A stretch of 64,000 nucleotides of DNA, from assembly GCF_036084755.1 (NCBI RefSeq), contig NZ_CP107968.1, forward strand, positions 2,486,501 through 2,550,500, given 5' to 3'. The notes beneath the pieces were generated by a model. That model made no database searches, was not told where the DNA came from, and worked only from the letters and a program-made list of their open reading frames with translations. A program made the position numbers and the translations under genes. Of this stretch, positions 17,747 to 26,347 are shown in pieces. Source of the stretch: Streptomyces sp. NBC_00370 (GTDB lineage Bacteria > Actinomycetota > Actinomycetes > Streptomycetales > Streptomycetaceae). Position 1 is the first letter of the stretch, and every line of letters starts with the position of its first letter.

Positions 17747-18397
17747 ATGGCTTCCAAGTCCCAGTCCGCCGAGCGCAAGGCCCGAATAGAGGAGATGCGC
17801 CGCGCCGAGCACGCGCGCGAGCGGCGCAACCGCATCCTCACGATCTCCATCAGCGCCGTGGTGGTGCTGGCGCTCGTCGGGTTCGGTGCCTTCGTACTCA
17901 ACAAGAAGTCCGACGAGAAGGACGAGCAGCAGGCGGCGGCCAAGGCCCCCATCAAGGGCGAGAAGTCCTGGGACGCCAAGAAGCTGACCCGCAACCACGT
18001 CGAGAAGGCCGTCAGCTACCCGATGAAGCCGCCGGTGGGCGGCGACCACAACCCGGTGTGGATCAACTGCGACGGCGACGTCTACAAGAAGCCCATCCCC
18101 GACGTCAACGCCGTCCACGCGCTGGAGCACGGCGCCGTGTGGGTCACGTACACGGACAAGGCGTCGGCCGACGACGTGAAGGCGCTCGACGACAAGGTCT
18201 CGAAGACCCCGTACTCGCTGATGAGCCCGTACCAGGGCCAGGCCGGCGCGATCATGCTGAGCGCCTGGGGCAAGCAGGTCACCGTGGACAGCGCGAGCGA
18301 CCCGCGGGTCAACGCCTTCTTCACGAAGTACGTGCAGGGCGCGCAGACGCCGGAGCCGGGCGCTGCCTGCACGGGCGGGCTGGACGGCCCCAAGTGA
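17747..18397 (+). CDS. DUF3105-family membrane-anchored protein
   Basis: A 216-residue protein with a charged cytoplasmic N-terminus ('SAERKARIEEMRRAEHARERRNR'), one membrane segment (about residues 27-50) and an exported domain. The DUF3105 hallmarks are visible: 'PVGGDHNPVWINCDGDVY', 'NAVHALEHGAVWVTY' and 'MSPYQGQ'. Conserved His and Cys residues suggest metal or redox handling, but the family has no established function. Its stop overlaps the GTG start of the DUF305 gene by 4 bp (GTGA), so the two products are made together. Confidence 0.88.
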   Translation: MASKSQSAERKARIEEMRRAEHARERRNRILTISISAVVVLALVGFGAFVLNKKSDEKDEQQAAAKAPIKGEKSWDAKKLTRNHVEKAVSYPMKPPVGGDHNPVWINCDGDVYKKPIPDVNAVHALEHGAVWVTYTDKASADDVKALDDKVSKTPYSLMSPYQGQAGAIMLSAWGKQVTVDSASDPRVNAFFTKYVQGAQTPEPGAACTGGLDGPK

Positions 18398-19050
18398 CCC
18401 GCACCAACTGGGCGGCGATCACCGCTGTCGTCCTGGCGCTGCTGTTCGCCGGTACGGCGAGTGTGATCGCCGCGGGGAACGACGACGGGCCGAGCGGCCC
18501 CGCCACCCCGACGACGCAGTCGGCGGACGCCGGCTTCGCCCGTGACATGGCCGTCCACCACCAGCAGGCCGTCGAGATGTCCTTCATCGTGCGGGACGAC
18601 ACGGACGACGAGGACGTGCGCCGGCTGGCGTACGACATCGCCAACACGCAGGCCAACCAGCGCGGGATGCTGATGGGCTGGCTCGACCTGTGGGGGCTGC
18701 CGAAGACGGCGGCCGACCAGGCGCCGATGTCCTGGATGCCGATGGACATGCAGATGGGTCCCGGGCACGCGATGCACCAGGCCCACGACGGTTCGCTGAT
18801 GCCGGGCATGGCCACCAACACCGAGCTGGACCAGCTGCGCACAGCGCGCGGCAAGCAGGCCGAGGTGCTGTACCTCCAGCTGATGACCGACCATCACAAG
18901 GGCGGGATCACCATGGCCGAGGCGTGCGCGAAGCTGTGCGCGCCGGGCACGGAGCGGGAACTGGCGCAGGGGATGGCCCTGTCGCAGCAGTCCGAGATCA
19001 AGCTGATGGCGGACATGCTCAAGGAGCGGGGCGCGAAGCCCCGCCCGTAG
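18394..19050 (+). CDS. DUF305-family exported His/Met-rich protein
   Basis: A 218-residue protein starting at GTG 18394, coupled to the DUF3105 gene. One N-terminal membrane segment ('WAAITAVVLALLFAGTASVIAA') is followed by two DUF305 halves with the marks 'FARDMAVHHQQAVEMS' and 'LMTDHHKGGITMAE'. Between them is a Met/His-rich loop, 'MSWMPMDMQMGPGHAMHQAH', which looks like a copper-binding stretch. DUF305 proteins are ferritin-like four-helix bundles, often found with copper resistance genes. A role in extracytoplasmic copper binding is inferred. Confidence 0.88.
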   Translation: MTRTNWAAITAVVLALLFAGTASVIAAGNDDGPSGPATPTTQSADAGFARDMAVHHQQAVEMSFIVRDDTDDEDVRRLAYDIANTQANQRGMLMGWLDLWGLPKTAADQAPMSWMPMDMQMGPGHAMHQAHDGSLMPGMATNTELDQLRTARGKQAEVLYLQLMTDHHKGGITMAEACAKLCAPGTERELAQGMALSQQSEIKLMADMLKERGAKPRP

Positions 19051-19139
19051 GCGGACAGCAAGCGGTCGCCGGGCGCGGCAGGGGTACCTATCCCGGCCGC
19101 GCCCGGCATCGCGTCAGAGAGACGATTACACTGGGCCGC

Positions 19140-20900
19140 GTGCCTCAACTACGTCTCGCTCTGAATCAGATCGACTCGACCGTCGGCGACCTCGCCGCGA
19201 ACTCCGAGGCGATCGTCCACTGGACCCGGCACGCCGCCGAGCAGGGCGCGCATGTCGTCGCGTTCCCCGAGATGGTGCTGACCGGCTACCCCGTCGAGGA
19301 TCTGGCCCTGCGGTCGTCCTTCGTCGAGGCGTCCCGTACGGCGCTGCGCGCGCTCGCCGTGCGCCTCGCCGACGAGGGCTTCGGCGAGCTGCCGGTGATC
19401 GTCGGCTATCTGGACCGCTCCGAGCACGCCCAGGCGCGCTACGGACAGCCCGCGGGGTCCCCGCAGAACGCGGCGGCCGTGCTGCACGGCGGTTCCGTCG
19501 TGCTGACGTTCGCCAAGCACCACCTGCCGAACTACGGCGTGTTCGACGAGTTCCGCTACTTCGTCCCCGGCGACACGATGCCCGTCGTACGGGTCCACGG
19601 CATCGACATCGCGCTGGCGATCTGCGAGGACCTGTGGCAGGACGGCGGCCGGGTGCCGGCCGCCAGGTCGGCGGGGGCCGGGCTGCTGGTGTCGATCAAC
19701 GCGTCACCGTACGAGCGCGAGAAGGACGACACCCGGCTGGAGCTGGTGCGCAGGCGCGCCAGGGAGGCCGGCTGCACCACCGCGTATCTCGCGATGATCG
19801 GCGGCCAGGACGAGCTGGTCTTCGACGGTGACTCGATCGTCGTGGACGAGCACGGCGAAGTCGTGGCGCGCGCACCGCAGTTCGCCGAGGGCAGCGTCAT
19901 CCTGGATCTCGACCTGCCGGCCGCTGCGGCCGAACCGCCGACCGGCGTCGTGGACGACGGGCTGCGCATCGACCGTGTCGTCCTGTCGGAGAAGCCGCTC
20001 CCGGCCTACGAGCCGGAGCTGGCGGGCGGTTACGCCGACCGGCTGGACGACGACGAGGAGATCTACTCCGCCCTGGTCGTGGGGCTGCGCGCGTACGCGG
20101 CGAAGAACGGCTTCAGTTCCGTGCTCATCGGCCTGTCGGGCGGGATCGACTCCGCGCTGGTCGCGGCCATCGCCTGCGACGCGCTCGGCGCGCCGAACGT
20201 GTACGGGATCTCGATGCCGTCCAAGTACTCGTCGGAGCACTCGAAGGACGACGCGGCCGATCTCGCCGGCCGGACCGGGCTCAACTTCCGGACCTTCCCG
20301 ATCGAGCCGATGTTCGACGCGTACATGGGCTCGCTCGGTCTGACCGGGCTCGCCGAGGAGAACCTCCAGGCGCGGCTGCGCGGCACGCTGCTGATGGCGC
20401 TGTCCAACCAGGAGGGCCAGATCGTGCTCGCCCCTGGCAACAAGTCCGAGCTGGCGGTGGGCTATTCGACGCTGTACGGGGACGCGGTCGGCGCGTACGG
20501 CCCGATCAAGGACGTCTACAAGACGGCGGTGTTCCGGCTCGCCCGGTGGCGTAACCGCGCGGCCGAGGAGCGCGGCCAGACGCCGCCGATCCCGGAGAAC
20601 TCCATCTCCAAGCCGCCGAGCGCCGAACTGCGCCCGGGACAGGTCGACACGGACTCGCTGCCGGACTACGACGTACTGGACCGGATCCTGGAGCTGTACG
20701 TCGACCGCGACCAGGGCAAGGACGCGATCGTCGCCGCCGGTTTCGACGAGGCCATGGTCACGAAGACACTGCGGATGGTGGATGTCGCGGAGTACAAGCG
20801 GCGGCAGTACCCGCCGGGCACAAAGATCTCGGCGAAGGGCTTCGGCAAGGACCGCAGGCTGCCGATCACCAACCGGTGGCGGGAGAAGACCGGCGGCTGA
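19140..20900 (+). CDS. nadE: Glutamine-dependent NAD+ synthase
   Basis: NadE of 586 residues, the two-domain glutamine-hydrolysing type. It makes NAD+ from deamido-NAD+, ATP and glutamine. The N-terminal nitrilase-like amidase carries Glu in 'VVAFPEMVLTGYP' (about residue 45), Lys in 'LTFAKHHLPNYGVFDE' and Cys in 'IALAICEDLWQDGG'. The C-terminal synthase has the ATP loop 'LIGLSGGIDSALVAAIACDAL' (about residue 330) and 'NQEGQIVLAPGNKSELAVGY'. The GTG at 19140 ('VPQLRLALNQIDSTVGDL') is the start that matches the family N-terminus; frames upstream overlap the DUF305 gene. The stop at 20898-20900 is followed after 8 bp by the 19-bp repeat array. Confidence 0.97.
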   Translation: MPQLRLALNQIDSTVGDLAANSEAIVHWTRHAAEQGAHVVAFPEMVLTGYPVEDLALRSSFVEASRTALRALAVRLADEGFGELPVIVGYLDRSEHAQARYGQPAGSPQNAAAVLHGGSVVLTFAKHHLPNYGVFDEFRYFVPGDTMPVVRVHGIDIALAICEDLWQDGGRVPAARSAGAGLLVSINASPYEREKDDTRLELVRRRAREAGCTTAYLAMIGGQDELVFDGDSIVVDEHGEVVARAPQFAEGSVILDLDLPAAAAEPPTGVVDDGLRIDRVVLSEKPLPAYEPELAGGYADRLDDDEEIYSALVVGLRAYAAKNGFSSVLIGLSGGIDSALVAAIACDALGAPNVYGISMPSKYSSEHSKDDAADLAGRTGLNFRTFPIEPMFDAYMGSLGLTGLAEENLQARLRGTLLMALSNQEGQIVLAPGNKSELAVGYSTLYGDAVGAYGPIKDVYKTAVFRLARWRNRAAEERGQTPPIPENSISKPPSAELRPGQVDTDSLPDYDVLDRILELYVDRDQGKDAIVAAGFDEAMVTKTLRMVDVAEYKRRQYPPGTKISAKGFGKDRRLPITNRWREKTGG

Positions 20901-20908
20901 ACCCGGCG

Positions 20909-21345
20909 GCCGTCAGCCGGGCCGATCGCCGTCAGCCGGGCCGATCGCCGTCAGGCGGCCCGGTCGCCGTCAGGCGGCCCGGTCGCCGTCAGGCGGCCCG
21001 GTCGCCGTCAGGCGGCCCGGTCGCCGTCAGGCGGCCCGGTCGCCGTCAGGCGGCCCGGTCGCCGTCAGGCGGCCCGGTCGCCGTCAGGCGGCCCGGTCGC
21101 CGTCAGGCGGCCCGGTCGCCGTCAGGCGGCCCGGTCGCCGTCAGGCGGCCCGGTCGCCGTCAGGCGGCCCGGTCGCCGTCAGGCGGCCCGGTCGCCGTCA
21201 GGCGGCCCGGTCGCCGTCAGGCGGCCCGGTCGCCGTCAGGCGGCCCGGTCGCCGTCAGGCGGCCCGGTCGCCGTCAGGCGGCCCGGTCGCCGTCAGGCGG
21301 CCCGGTCGCCGTCAGGCGGCCCGGTCGCCGTCAGGCGGCCCGGTC
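20909..21345. repeat. 19-bp tandem array: 21 perfect and 2 variant copies
   Basis: Unit GCCGTCAGGCGGCCCGGTC, 19 bp, repeated head to tail 21 times without any mismatch from 20947 to 21345. Two diverged copies (GCCGTCAGCCGGGCCGATC) at 20909-20946 form the nadE-proximal edge. It fills the whole space between the convergent nadE and EEP genes; the TGA stop of the EEP gene overlaps the last two bases of the array. On the minus strand each unit carries TGA, and since 19 is not a multiple of three all minus frames are closed. On the plus strand it stays open, which creates long artificial reading frames. Confidence 0.97.
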
Positions 21346-22369
21346 AGAGTTCGACGCGCGCCGCGATCGGCAGATGGTCGCTGCCCGTCCTCGGGAGCGT
21401 CCAGGACGACGTCGGCTCGATGCCGCGCACCATGATCTGGTCGATGCGCGCCATCGGGAAGGCGGCGGGCCAGCTGAACCCGTAACCGTCCCCCGCCGCG
21501 CCCTGGGTGGAGCGCATCTGCGAGGTGACCGAGTTCAGCGAGCGGTCGTTCATCGTGCCGTTGAGGTCGCCGAGCAGGATGACCCGGTCCAGCGGTTCGT
21601 CCGCGATGGCCTCGCCGAGCGCGTCGGCGCTGTTGTCGCGCTGGTTGGCGGTGAATCCGGCGTGCAGCTTGACTCGTACGGACGGCAGGTGCGCCACGTA
21701 GACGGCCACCTTGCCCTCGGGCGTGGTCACGGTCGAGCGCAGGGCCCGGGTCCAGCCCATCTTCGTGTCGACGGGCTCGGTGCCGGTCATCGGGTACTTG
21801 CTCCACAGCCCGACCGTGCCCTGCACGGAGTGGTACTTGTACGTCGCCGCCAGCCCCTCGGCGTACGTCGGGACGTCGTCCGCGGTCAGCTCCTCCAGCG
21901 CGACGACGTCGGCGCCCGACTTGACCAGGTCGCGCGCGGTGCCGGCCGGGTCGGGGTTCTCCGCGTTGACGTTGTGCGTGGCGACGGTCAGGTCACCGCC
22001 GCCGCCCGACTTCTCCAGCAACAGCCCGCCGAAGAGGTTGATCCAGACGACGGCCGGGAGCAGCAGGGCGATCAGCGCGGTCACCGAGCGGCGCACCAGG
22101 GCGAGCACCAGGATCACCGGCACGAGCAGGCCGAGCCAGGGCAGGAACGTCTCGGTGAGGCTGCCCAGGTTGCCGATCTTGTTGGGGATCTTCGAGTGCA
22201 GGATCATCAGCAGCGCGGCCAGCACGGCGATGACGGCGAGCACGATGCCGCGCCGCCAGATGTTCCTGTCGCCCCGCCAGCGGTCGAACAGCGTCAGCAC
22301 TCGCCGGACCCCGGTGCGCTCGTGGTGCGAGCCGGCCGTCACCGACTCCGCCGTGTACTCCTGCGTCAT
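21344..22369 (-). CDS. Endonuclease/exonuclease/phosphatase-family membrane protein
   Basis: A 341-residue protein. Residues about 30-115 contain three hydrophobic segments ('GIVLAVIAVLAALLMIL', 'WLGLLVPVILVLALV', 'ALIALLLPAVVWINLF'), which place the C-terminal EEP domain outside the cell. EEP marks follow: 'LTVATHNVNAEN', 'VVALEELTADD', 'VYVAHLPS', 'VILLGDLNGTMND' and 'IDQIMVRG', ending in 'SDHLPIAARVEL' with the catalytic Asp-His. Such proteins act as phosphodiesterases or nucleases; several Streptomyces members are cell-surface. Start MTQEYTAES at 22369 has a purine-rich 'gagggcgg' upstream. Its stop codon is formed at the edge of the tandem array. Confidence 0.88.
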   Translation of the reverse strand: MTQEYTAESVTAGSHHERTGVRRVLTLFDRWRGDRNIWRRGIVLAVIAVLAALLMILHSKIPNKIGNLGSLTETFLPWLGLLVPVILVLALVRRSVTALIALLLPAVVWINLFGGLLLEKSGGGGDLTVATHNVNAENPDPAGTARDLVKSGADVVALEELTADDVPTYAEGLAATYKYHSVQGTVGLWSKYPMTGTEPVDTKMGWTRALRSTVTTPEGKVAVYVAHLPSVRVKLHAGFTANQRDNSADALGEAIADEPLDRVILLGDLNGTMNDRSLNSVTSQMRSTQGAAGDGYGFSWPAAFPMARIDQIMVRGIEPTSSWTLPRTGSDHLPIAARVEL

Positions 22370-22598
22370 GTCCGCCGCCCTCGCTGCCTTGCCGTGGTGC
22401 ACGCCCGCCCATGACCCTAGGGGATTCGAGAGGCGGTTTCGTTGCCGTCCCGCGACGGCTGTACGGACACGAGGACGTAACGGACGGGCCACGGGGTTCC
22501 GGTCGTGGACGAATGGGCGGCGGCTGTGACAGAACGCGCATGTGCCGCGCATGGTCCCGGCACGACGCGGTCCGGCCGACCGGGCGGGGCGCCGCGCG

Positions 22599-23222
22599 TC
22601 AGTCGTCGTCGCCCGTGGGGCGCAGCCCCTCCAGCACCGTACGGACGATCTGCTCGGCCAGGCCGTCGGGGAGGTCGCCGTACGGGCGGTGCACGGAGCG
22701 CATCAGCATGGGGCCCGTCAGCAGGTCGTTCATGAGCTGCGGATCGATGTCGTCGCGCAGCTCACCGGCCGCGACCGCGCGCAGGATCACCTCGAAGGTG
22801 GCCTGGCGGCGCGGCGCGATGACCGTGTCGTGGTACTCGTCCCACAGCTTGGGGTGGCTCTTCATCTCGACGAAGACGTTGTGCAGCATCGCGGACGAGC
22901 GCTGGGCGAGGCCGCGTACCCGCATCGCCTCCAGGATGACCACCAGGTCGTCCAGGGCCGAGGTGCCGGGCAGGGCCGGCTCGGGCGGCTCGACCTCGCG
23001 CAGGACGTCGACGAACAGCTCTTCCTTGCCGCGCCAGCGCCGGTAGATGGTGGCCTTGCCGACGCCGGCCGTACGGGCGATGCGCTCGATGGAGAGGGCG
23101 CCGAGCGGGACACCGTCCTCCAGCAGGGTCACGACGGCGTCCAGGATCGACCGCTCGACCGCTTCACTGCGTGGCCTGCCGCGCCGCTGCTCCGGTGCGT
23201 GATCCTGATCGCGCGCCTGCAC
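22599..23222 (-). CDS. TetR-family transcriptional regulator
   Basis: A 207-residue TetR regulator: 'RRGRPRSEAVERSILDAVVTLL' then the HTH 'ALSIERIARTAGVGKATIYRRWRGKEELFVDVL' (about residues 40-75). The C-terminal domain resembles TetR_C_16/AcrR types ('GELRDDIDPQLMNDLLTGPMLMR'). It lies downstream of, and in the same direction as, a DHA2 MFS exporter gene, separated by 250 bp holding a palindromic element. It is the obvious candidate to bind the perfect dyad in front of the exporter gene. Ligand unknown, probably an exported drug. Confidence 0.92.
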   Translation of the reverse strand: MQARDQDHAPEQRRGRPRSEAVERSILDAVVTLLEDGVPLGALSIERIARTAGVGKATIYRRWRGKEELFVDVLREVEPPEPALPGTSALDDLVVILEAMRVRGLAQRSSAMLHNVFVEMKSHPKLWDEYHDTVIAPRRQATFEVILRAVAAGELRDDIDPQLMNDLLTGPMLMRSVHRPYGDLPDGLAEQIVRTVLEGLRPTGDDD

Positions 23223-23245
23223 GTACTCCGCCTCTCGCCGTCCCT

Positions 23246-23421
23246 AGGTCGTGTCCGCGAAGTCTCGTCTGGCTCGCGATGCCTGGCACGCACGCTCGCT
23301 GCGTTGCCGACCTGCCCGAGTAGCTCCGCTACAAGGGCACACCGGCGCCTTACGATCGCACGCACCAGCCCCCGCGAGCCCCGCCCAAAGGGCGGACGAC
23401 GATACTTCGCGGACACTCCCT
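23246..23421. repeat. Palindromic element, copy A (about 170 bp)
   Basis: The ends are inverted repeats: GTGTCCGCGAAGT at 23251-23263 pairs with ACTTCGCGGACAC at 23404-23416, and the match extends inward to 18 of 19 bases. The middle contains the hairpin core CCCGAGTAGCTCCGCTACAA followed by GGGC at about 23314-23338. The core and flanking 80 bp match copy B (33699-33842) on the opposite strand, while the outer stems are unrelated in sequence. It lies in the 250 bp between the MFS stop and the TetR start, so it is in the TetR leader. No transposase gene. Confidence 0.8.
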
Positions 23422-23472
23422 GCCCCCGCCTTGTCGATTCTCCCGCACGACGGGGGCCGGAGGCGCCCGGCG

Positions 23473-25095
23473 TCAGCGCCGTGCGGCCGGCTCCGTGGCC
23501 GGTTCCCGCTTCTCACCGGCGTTCGGCGCCTCGCCGGACCCGTCGGCCGCCGGCCGGCCGGGCAGGAACAGGACGACCACGACGGCGCCGATCAGCGCCA
23601 CGGCGGCCGAGCCGACGGCCGTGACGTGCATGGCGTGCAGGAACGCGTCGTGCGCCGAGGTGATCAGCGGCCGGCCCGCGGGTCCGAGCTTCTCCGCGAT
23701 GCCGATGGTCGCCTCGATCGACTCCCCCGCCGCGTCCCTCGCCCCGGCCGGTACGGCGCCGAGGTGTCCCTCGATGCCGCTGCGGTACGTCGCCGACAGC
23801 ACGGAGCCGAGTACGGCGATCCCGAGCGCGCCGCCGACCTGCCGGAAGGTGTTGTTGACCGCCGAGCCCGAGCCGGCCTTCTCACGGGGCAGCGCCTGCA
23901 TGATCGAGACGGTCACCGGCGGCATGATGTGCGCCATTCCGGTGCCCTGGACGAAGAAGACCACGCACAGCACCCAGACGGGCGTGGTGGCGTCGAAGAA
24001 GGCGAACATCGCCAGTCCCGCCGCGACGAGCACCATGCCCGCCGTGCAGACGGCGCGCGCGCCGAACCGGTCGACGACCAGCCGGGCCCGTGGCGCGAAG
24101 ACCATCTGGGCGGCGGCGAGCGGCAGGATCAGCAGCCCGGACTGGAGCGCGCTGTAGCCGCGCACGCTCTGCAGGTAGAAGGCGGAGAAGAAGGTCACGC
24201 CCATCAGCGCGAAGAACACCAGCGCGATGGCGGCGACAGCGGCGGCGAAGGCCGGCTTCTTGAAGTACCCGACGTCGATGGCCGGGTGGCTGCTGCGCTT
24301 CTCGTGCCAGACGAAGCCGGCCAGCACGGCCACCCCGCCCAGCAGCGGGCCGAGCGAGGAGACCGCGGTGAAGTCGGCCAGCTCGCCGCCGCGGATGATC
24401 CCGTACACCAGCAGGACGAGTCCGACGATGGACAGCAGCACGCCCAGCGGGTCGAGCTTCCCCGGCCTGGGGTCCCTGGAGTCCGGCACCAGCAGGACCA
24501 TGGCGATCAGCGCGACGGCGGCGACCGGCACGTTCACCAGGAAGATGGAACCCCACCAGAAGTGCTCAAGCAGCAGTCCGCCGGTGATGGGGCCGATCGC
24601 GATGCCGAGGCCGACACCGCCCGCCCAGATACCGATGGCCTTGGGCTGCTCGTCGCGCTCGAAGACGTTCATCAGCACGGCCAGTGTGGCCGGCATCACA
24701 AAGGCGGCGCCGAAGCCCATCAGGGCGCGGAAGGCGATGAGTTGGGCGGGCGAGCCGGACATCGAGGCGAGCGCGGAGCCGACGCCGAAGACGACGATGC
24801 CGAAGAGCAGCACCTTCTTGCGGCCGATGCGGTCGCCGAGCAGTCCGGCGGTGAACAGCAGTCCGGCGAAGACGAGCGTGTAGGCGTTGATGGCCCATTC
24901 GAGCTGGCTCTGGGTGGCGCCGATGCCGATGGGCTTCGGCGCCGCGATGGTCTTGACGGCCACGTTCAGGATCGAGTTGTCCAGCACGACGATGAGCAGG
25001 CTGAACATCAGGACGGCCAGGATGGCCCAGCGCCTGCGGTGGACAGTTTCGGGTATGCGTGGCGCGGCGGCGGGGCCGCCGGACGGTATGGACAT
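23473..25095 (-). CDS. DHA2-family MFS drug exporter (14 TM)
   Basis: A 540-residue major-facilitator antiporter of the EmrB/QacA (DHA2) group with 14 predicted membrane helices. Signatures: '[20 protein letters not shown]' (motif D1, TM1), '[19 protein letters not shown]' (motif A), and '[20 protein letters not shown]' (motif C, which marks antiporters). Start MSIPSGGP at 25095 lies 25 bp from a perfect operator-like dyad; longer frames cross it. The TetR gene downstream on the same strand is the likely regulator. Substrates cannot be read from the sequence. Confidence 0.93.
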   Translation of the reverse strand: MSIPSGGPAAAPRIPETVHRRRWAILAVLMFSLLIVVLDNSILNVAVKTIAAPKPIGIGATQSQLEWAINAYTLVFAGLLFTAGLLGDRIGRKKVLLFGIVVFGVGSALASMSGSPAQLIAFRALMGFGAAFVMPATLAVLMNVFERDEQPKAIGIWAGGVGLGIAIGPITGGLLLEHFWWGSIFLVNVPVAAVALIAMVLLVPDSRDPRPGKLDPLGVLLSIVGLVLLVYGIIRGGELADFTAVSSLGPLLGGVAVLAGFVWHEKRSSHPAIDVGYFKKPAFAAAVAAIALVFFALMGVTFFSAFYLQSVRGYSALQSGLLILPLAAAQMVFAPRARLVVDRFGARAVCTAGMVLVAAGLAMFAFFDATTPVWVLCVVFFVQGTGMAHIMPPVTVSIMQALPREKAGSGSAVNNTFRQVGGALGIAVLGSVLSATYRSGIEGHLGAVPAGARDAAGESIEATIGIAEKLGPAGRPLITSAHDAFLHAMHVTAVGSAAVALIGAVVVVLFLPGRPAADGSGEAPNAGEKREPATEPAARR

Positions 25096-25119
25096 GGCGA
25101 ACAGCGTAGAGCAATTTCG

Positions 25120-25138
25120 ATACGAGACCGTCTCGTAT
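25120..25138. promoter_or_regulatory. Operator-like dyad before the MFS exporter gene
   Basis: Perfect inverted repeat ATACGAGA-N3-TCTCGTAT, 25 bp upstream of the exporter start. It is A+T-rich for this genome and is the type of site bound by TetR proteins of exporter operons; the TetR encoded at 22599-23222 is the likely binder. Confidence 0.75.
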
Positions 25139-25302
25139 TGGAAATTCTTTGCCCGCGGGGACGGGTCCCGAACCCGCACCGGGAGAGCCGCGGAGACCCG
25201 TCTGCCCCACCCCCACTTCCCGTCAGCTCCGTGGAGTGCCACCATGGGTGTGGTCCGGGGACGCCGTCAGGGCGCCTCGAGATGACGAAAGGGCCGTCGG
25301 CC

Positions 25303-26178
25303 ATGTCGCTCCACTCTGCGCAGAACCCGCCCGCGGGCAGCCCCTCCGACAGCAGCAAGGCGCTGTACGGCGGCAAGAGCTCCCGTCGCATCACCGTCCA
25401 TGACATCACCGCAGCGAAGGACCGCGGCGAGAAGTGGCCCATGCTCACCGCGTACGACGCGATGACGGCGTCCGTCTTCGACGAGGCGGGCATCCCCGTG
25501 ATGCTCGTCGGCGACTCGATGGGCAACTGTCATCTGGGCTACGAGACCACCGTGCCGGTCACCCTCGACGAGATGACGATGCTGGCCGCCGCCGTCGTGC
25601 GCGGCACCAAGCGCGCCCTGATCGTCGGTGACCTGCCGTTCGGCACGTACCAGGAAGGGCCGGTACAGGCCCTGCGCAGCGCCACCCGGCTGGTGAAGGA
25701 CGCCGGTGTGGGCGCGGTCAAGCTGGAGGGCGGCGAGCGCTCGCACAGCCAGATAGAGCTGCTGGTGCAGTCCGGCATCCCGGTGATGGGCCACATCGGG
25801 CTCACCCCGCAGTCGGTCAACTCGATGGGCTACCGGGTGCAGGGGCGCGGCGAGGAGGCCGCGCAGCAGATGCTCCGCGACGCCAAGGCCGTGCAGGACG
25901 CGGGCGCCTTCGCCGTCGTCCTGGAGCTCGTACCGGCCGAGCTGGCCGCCGAGGTGACCCGGATCCTGCACATTCCGACGGTCGGGATCGGCGCGGGTCC
26001 CGAGACCGACGCGCAGGTGCTCGTGTACACCGACATGGTCGGTCTCACCGGCGGCAAGGTCCCGCGCTTCACCAAGCAGTACGCGAACCTGCGGCAGACG
26101 ATGGGCGACGCCGCGCGGGCGTTCGCCGAGGACGTCGTGGGCGGAACGTTCCCGCAGGAGGAGCACACCTTCCACTGA
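25303..26178 (+). CDS. panB: 3-methyl-2-oxobutanoate hydroxymethyltransferase
   Basis: PanB of 291 residues. It transfers a hydroxymethyl group from methylene-tetrahydrofolate to alpha-ketoisovalerate, the first step of pantothenate (and CoA) synthesis. Family blocks: 'MLTAYDAMTASVFDEAGIPV', 'LVGDSMGNCHLGYETTVPVT', 'AVKLEGGE', 'GHIGLTPQSVNSMGY' and 'HIPTVGIGAGPETDAQVLV', with Mg-binding Asp and Glu. ATG 25303 has 'aaaggg' upstream; ATG 25282 ('MTKGPSAMSLHSAQ') is an alternative. The much longer open frame upstream, reaching into the MFS gene, is antisense noise. A strong hairpin terminator follows. Confidence 0.96.
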   Translation: MSLHSAQNPPAGSPSDSSKALYGGKSSRRITVHDITAAKDRGEKWPMLTAYDAMTASVFDEAGIPVMLVGDSMGNCHLGYETTVPVTLDEMTMLAAAVVRGTKRALIVGDLPFGTYQEGPVQALRSATRLVKDAGVGAVKLEGGERSHSQIELLVQSGIPVMGHIGLTPQSVNSMGYRVQGRGEEAAQQMLRDAKAVQDAGAFAVVLELVPAELAAEVTRILHIPTVGIGAGPETDAQVLVYTDMVGLTGGKVPRFTKQYANLRQTMGDAARAFAEDVVGGTFPQEEHTFH

Positions 26179-26224
26179 GCGGCTGTCCGCCGAAGCACCT
26201 TCCCCTGACCACTCCTCGCACATC

Positions 26225-26262
26225 CGACAGCCCGCCGATCATCCCCCGTCGGCGGGCTGTCG
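26225..26262 (+). terminator. Hairpin terminator after panB
   Basis: CGACAGCCCGCCGA-N10-TCGGCGGGCTGTCG, a perfect 14-bp stem 46 bp after the panB stop. Confidence 0.85.
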
Positions 26263-26347
26263 CACGCCGTCGCCCGGGGTCGGCGCCCTGTCGGCGATGT
26301 CGGCGGCCTGTCGGTGGATTGTCGGTGGCGTCTGGTGCTATGTACCC

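Noticed and set aside
20909-21345. CRISPR array
   Set aside because: Units are strictly tandem without spacers, and no cas genes are present.
20876-22414. 512-codon frame encoding a repeated RRPGRRQAARSPSGGPVAV peptide
   Set aside because: The 19-bp unit has no plus-strand stop, so the frame is automatic. It has no ribosome binding site, starts inside nadE and runs antisense through the EEP gene.
23251-26178. 975-codon frame as a long panB
   Set aside because: The first 680 codons are antisense to the MFS gene; panB homology begins after 25303.
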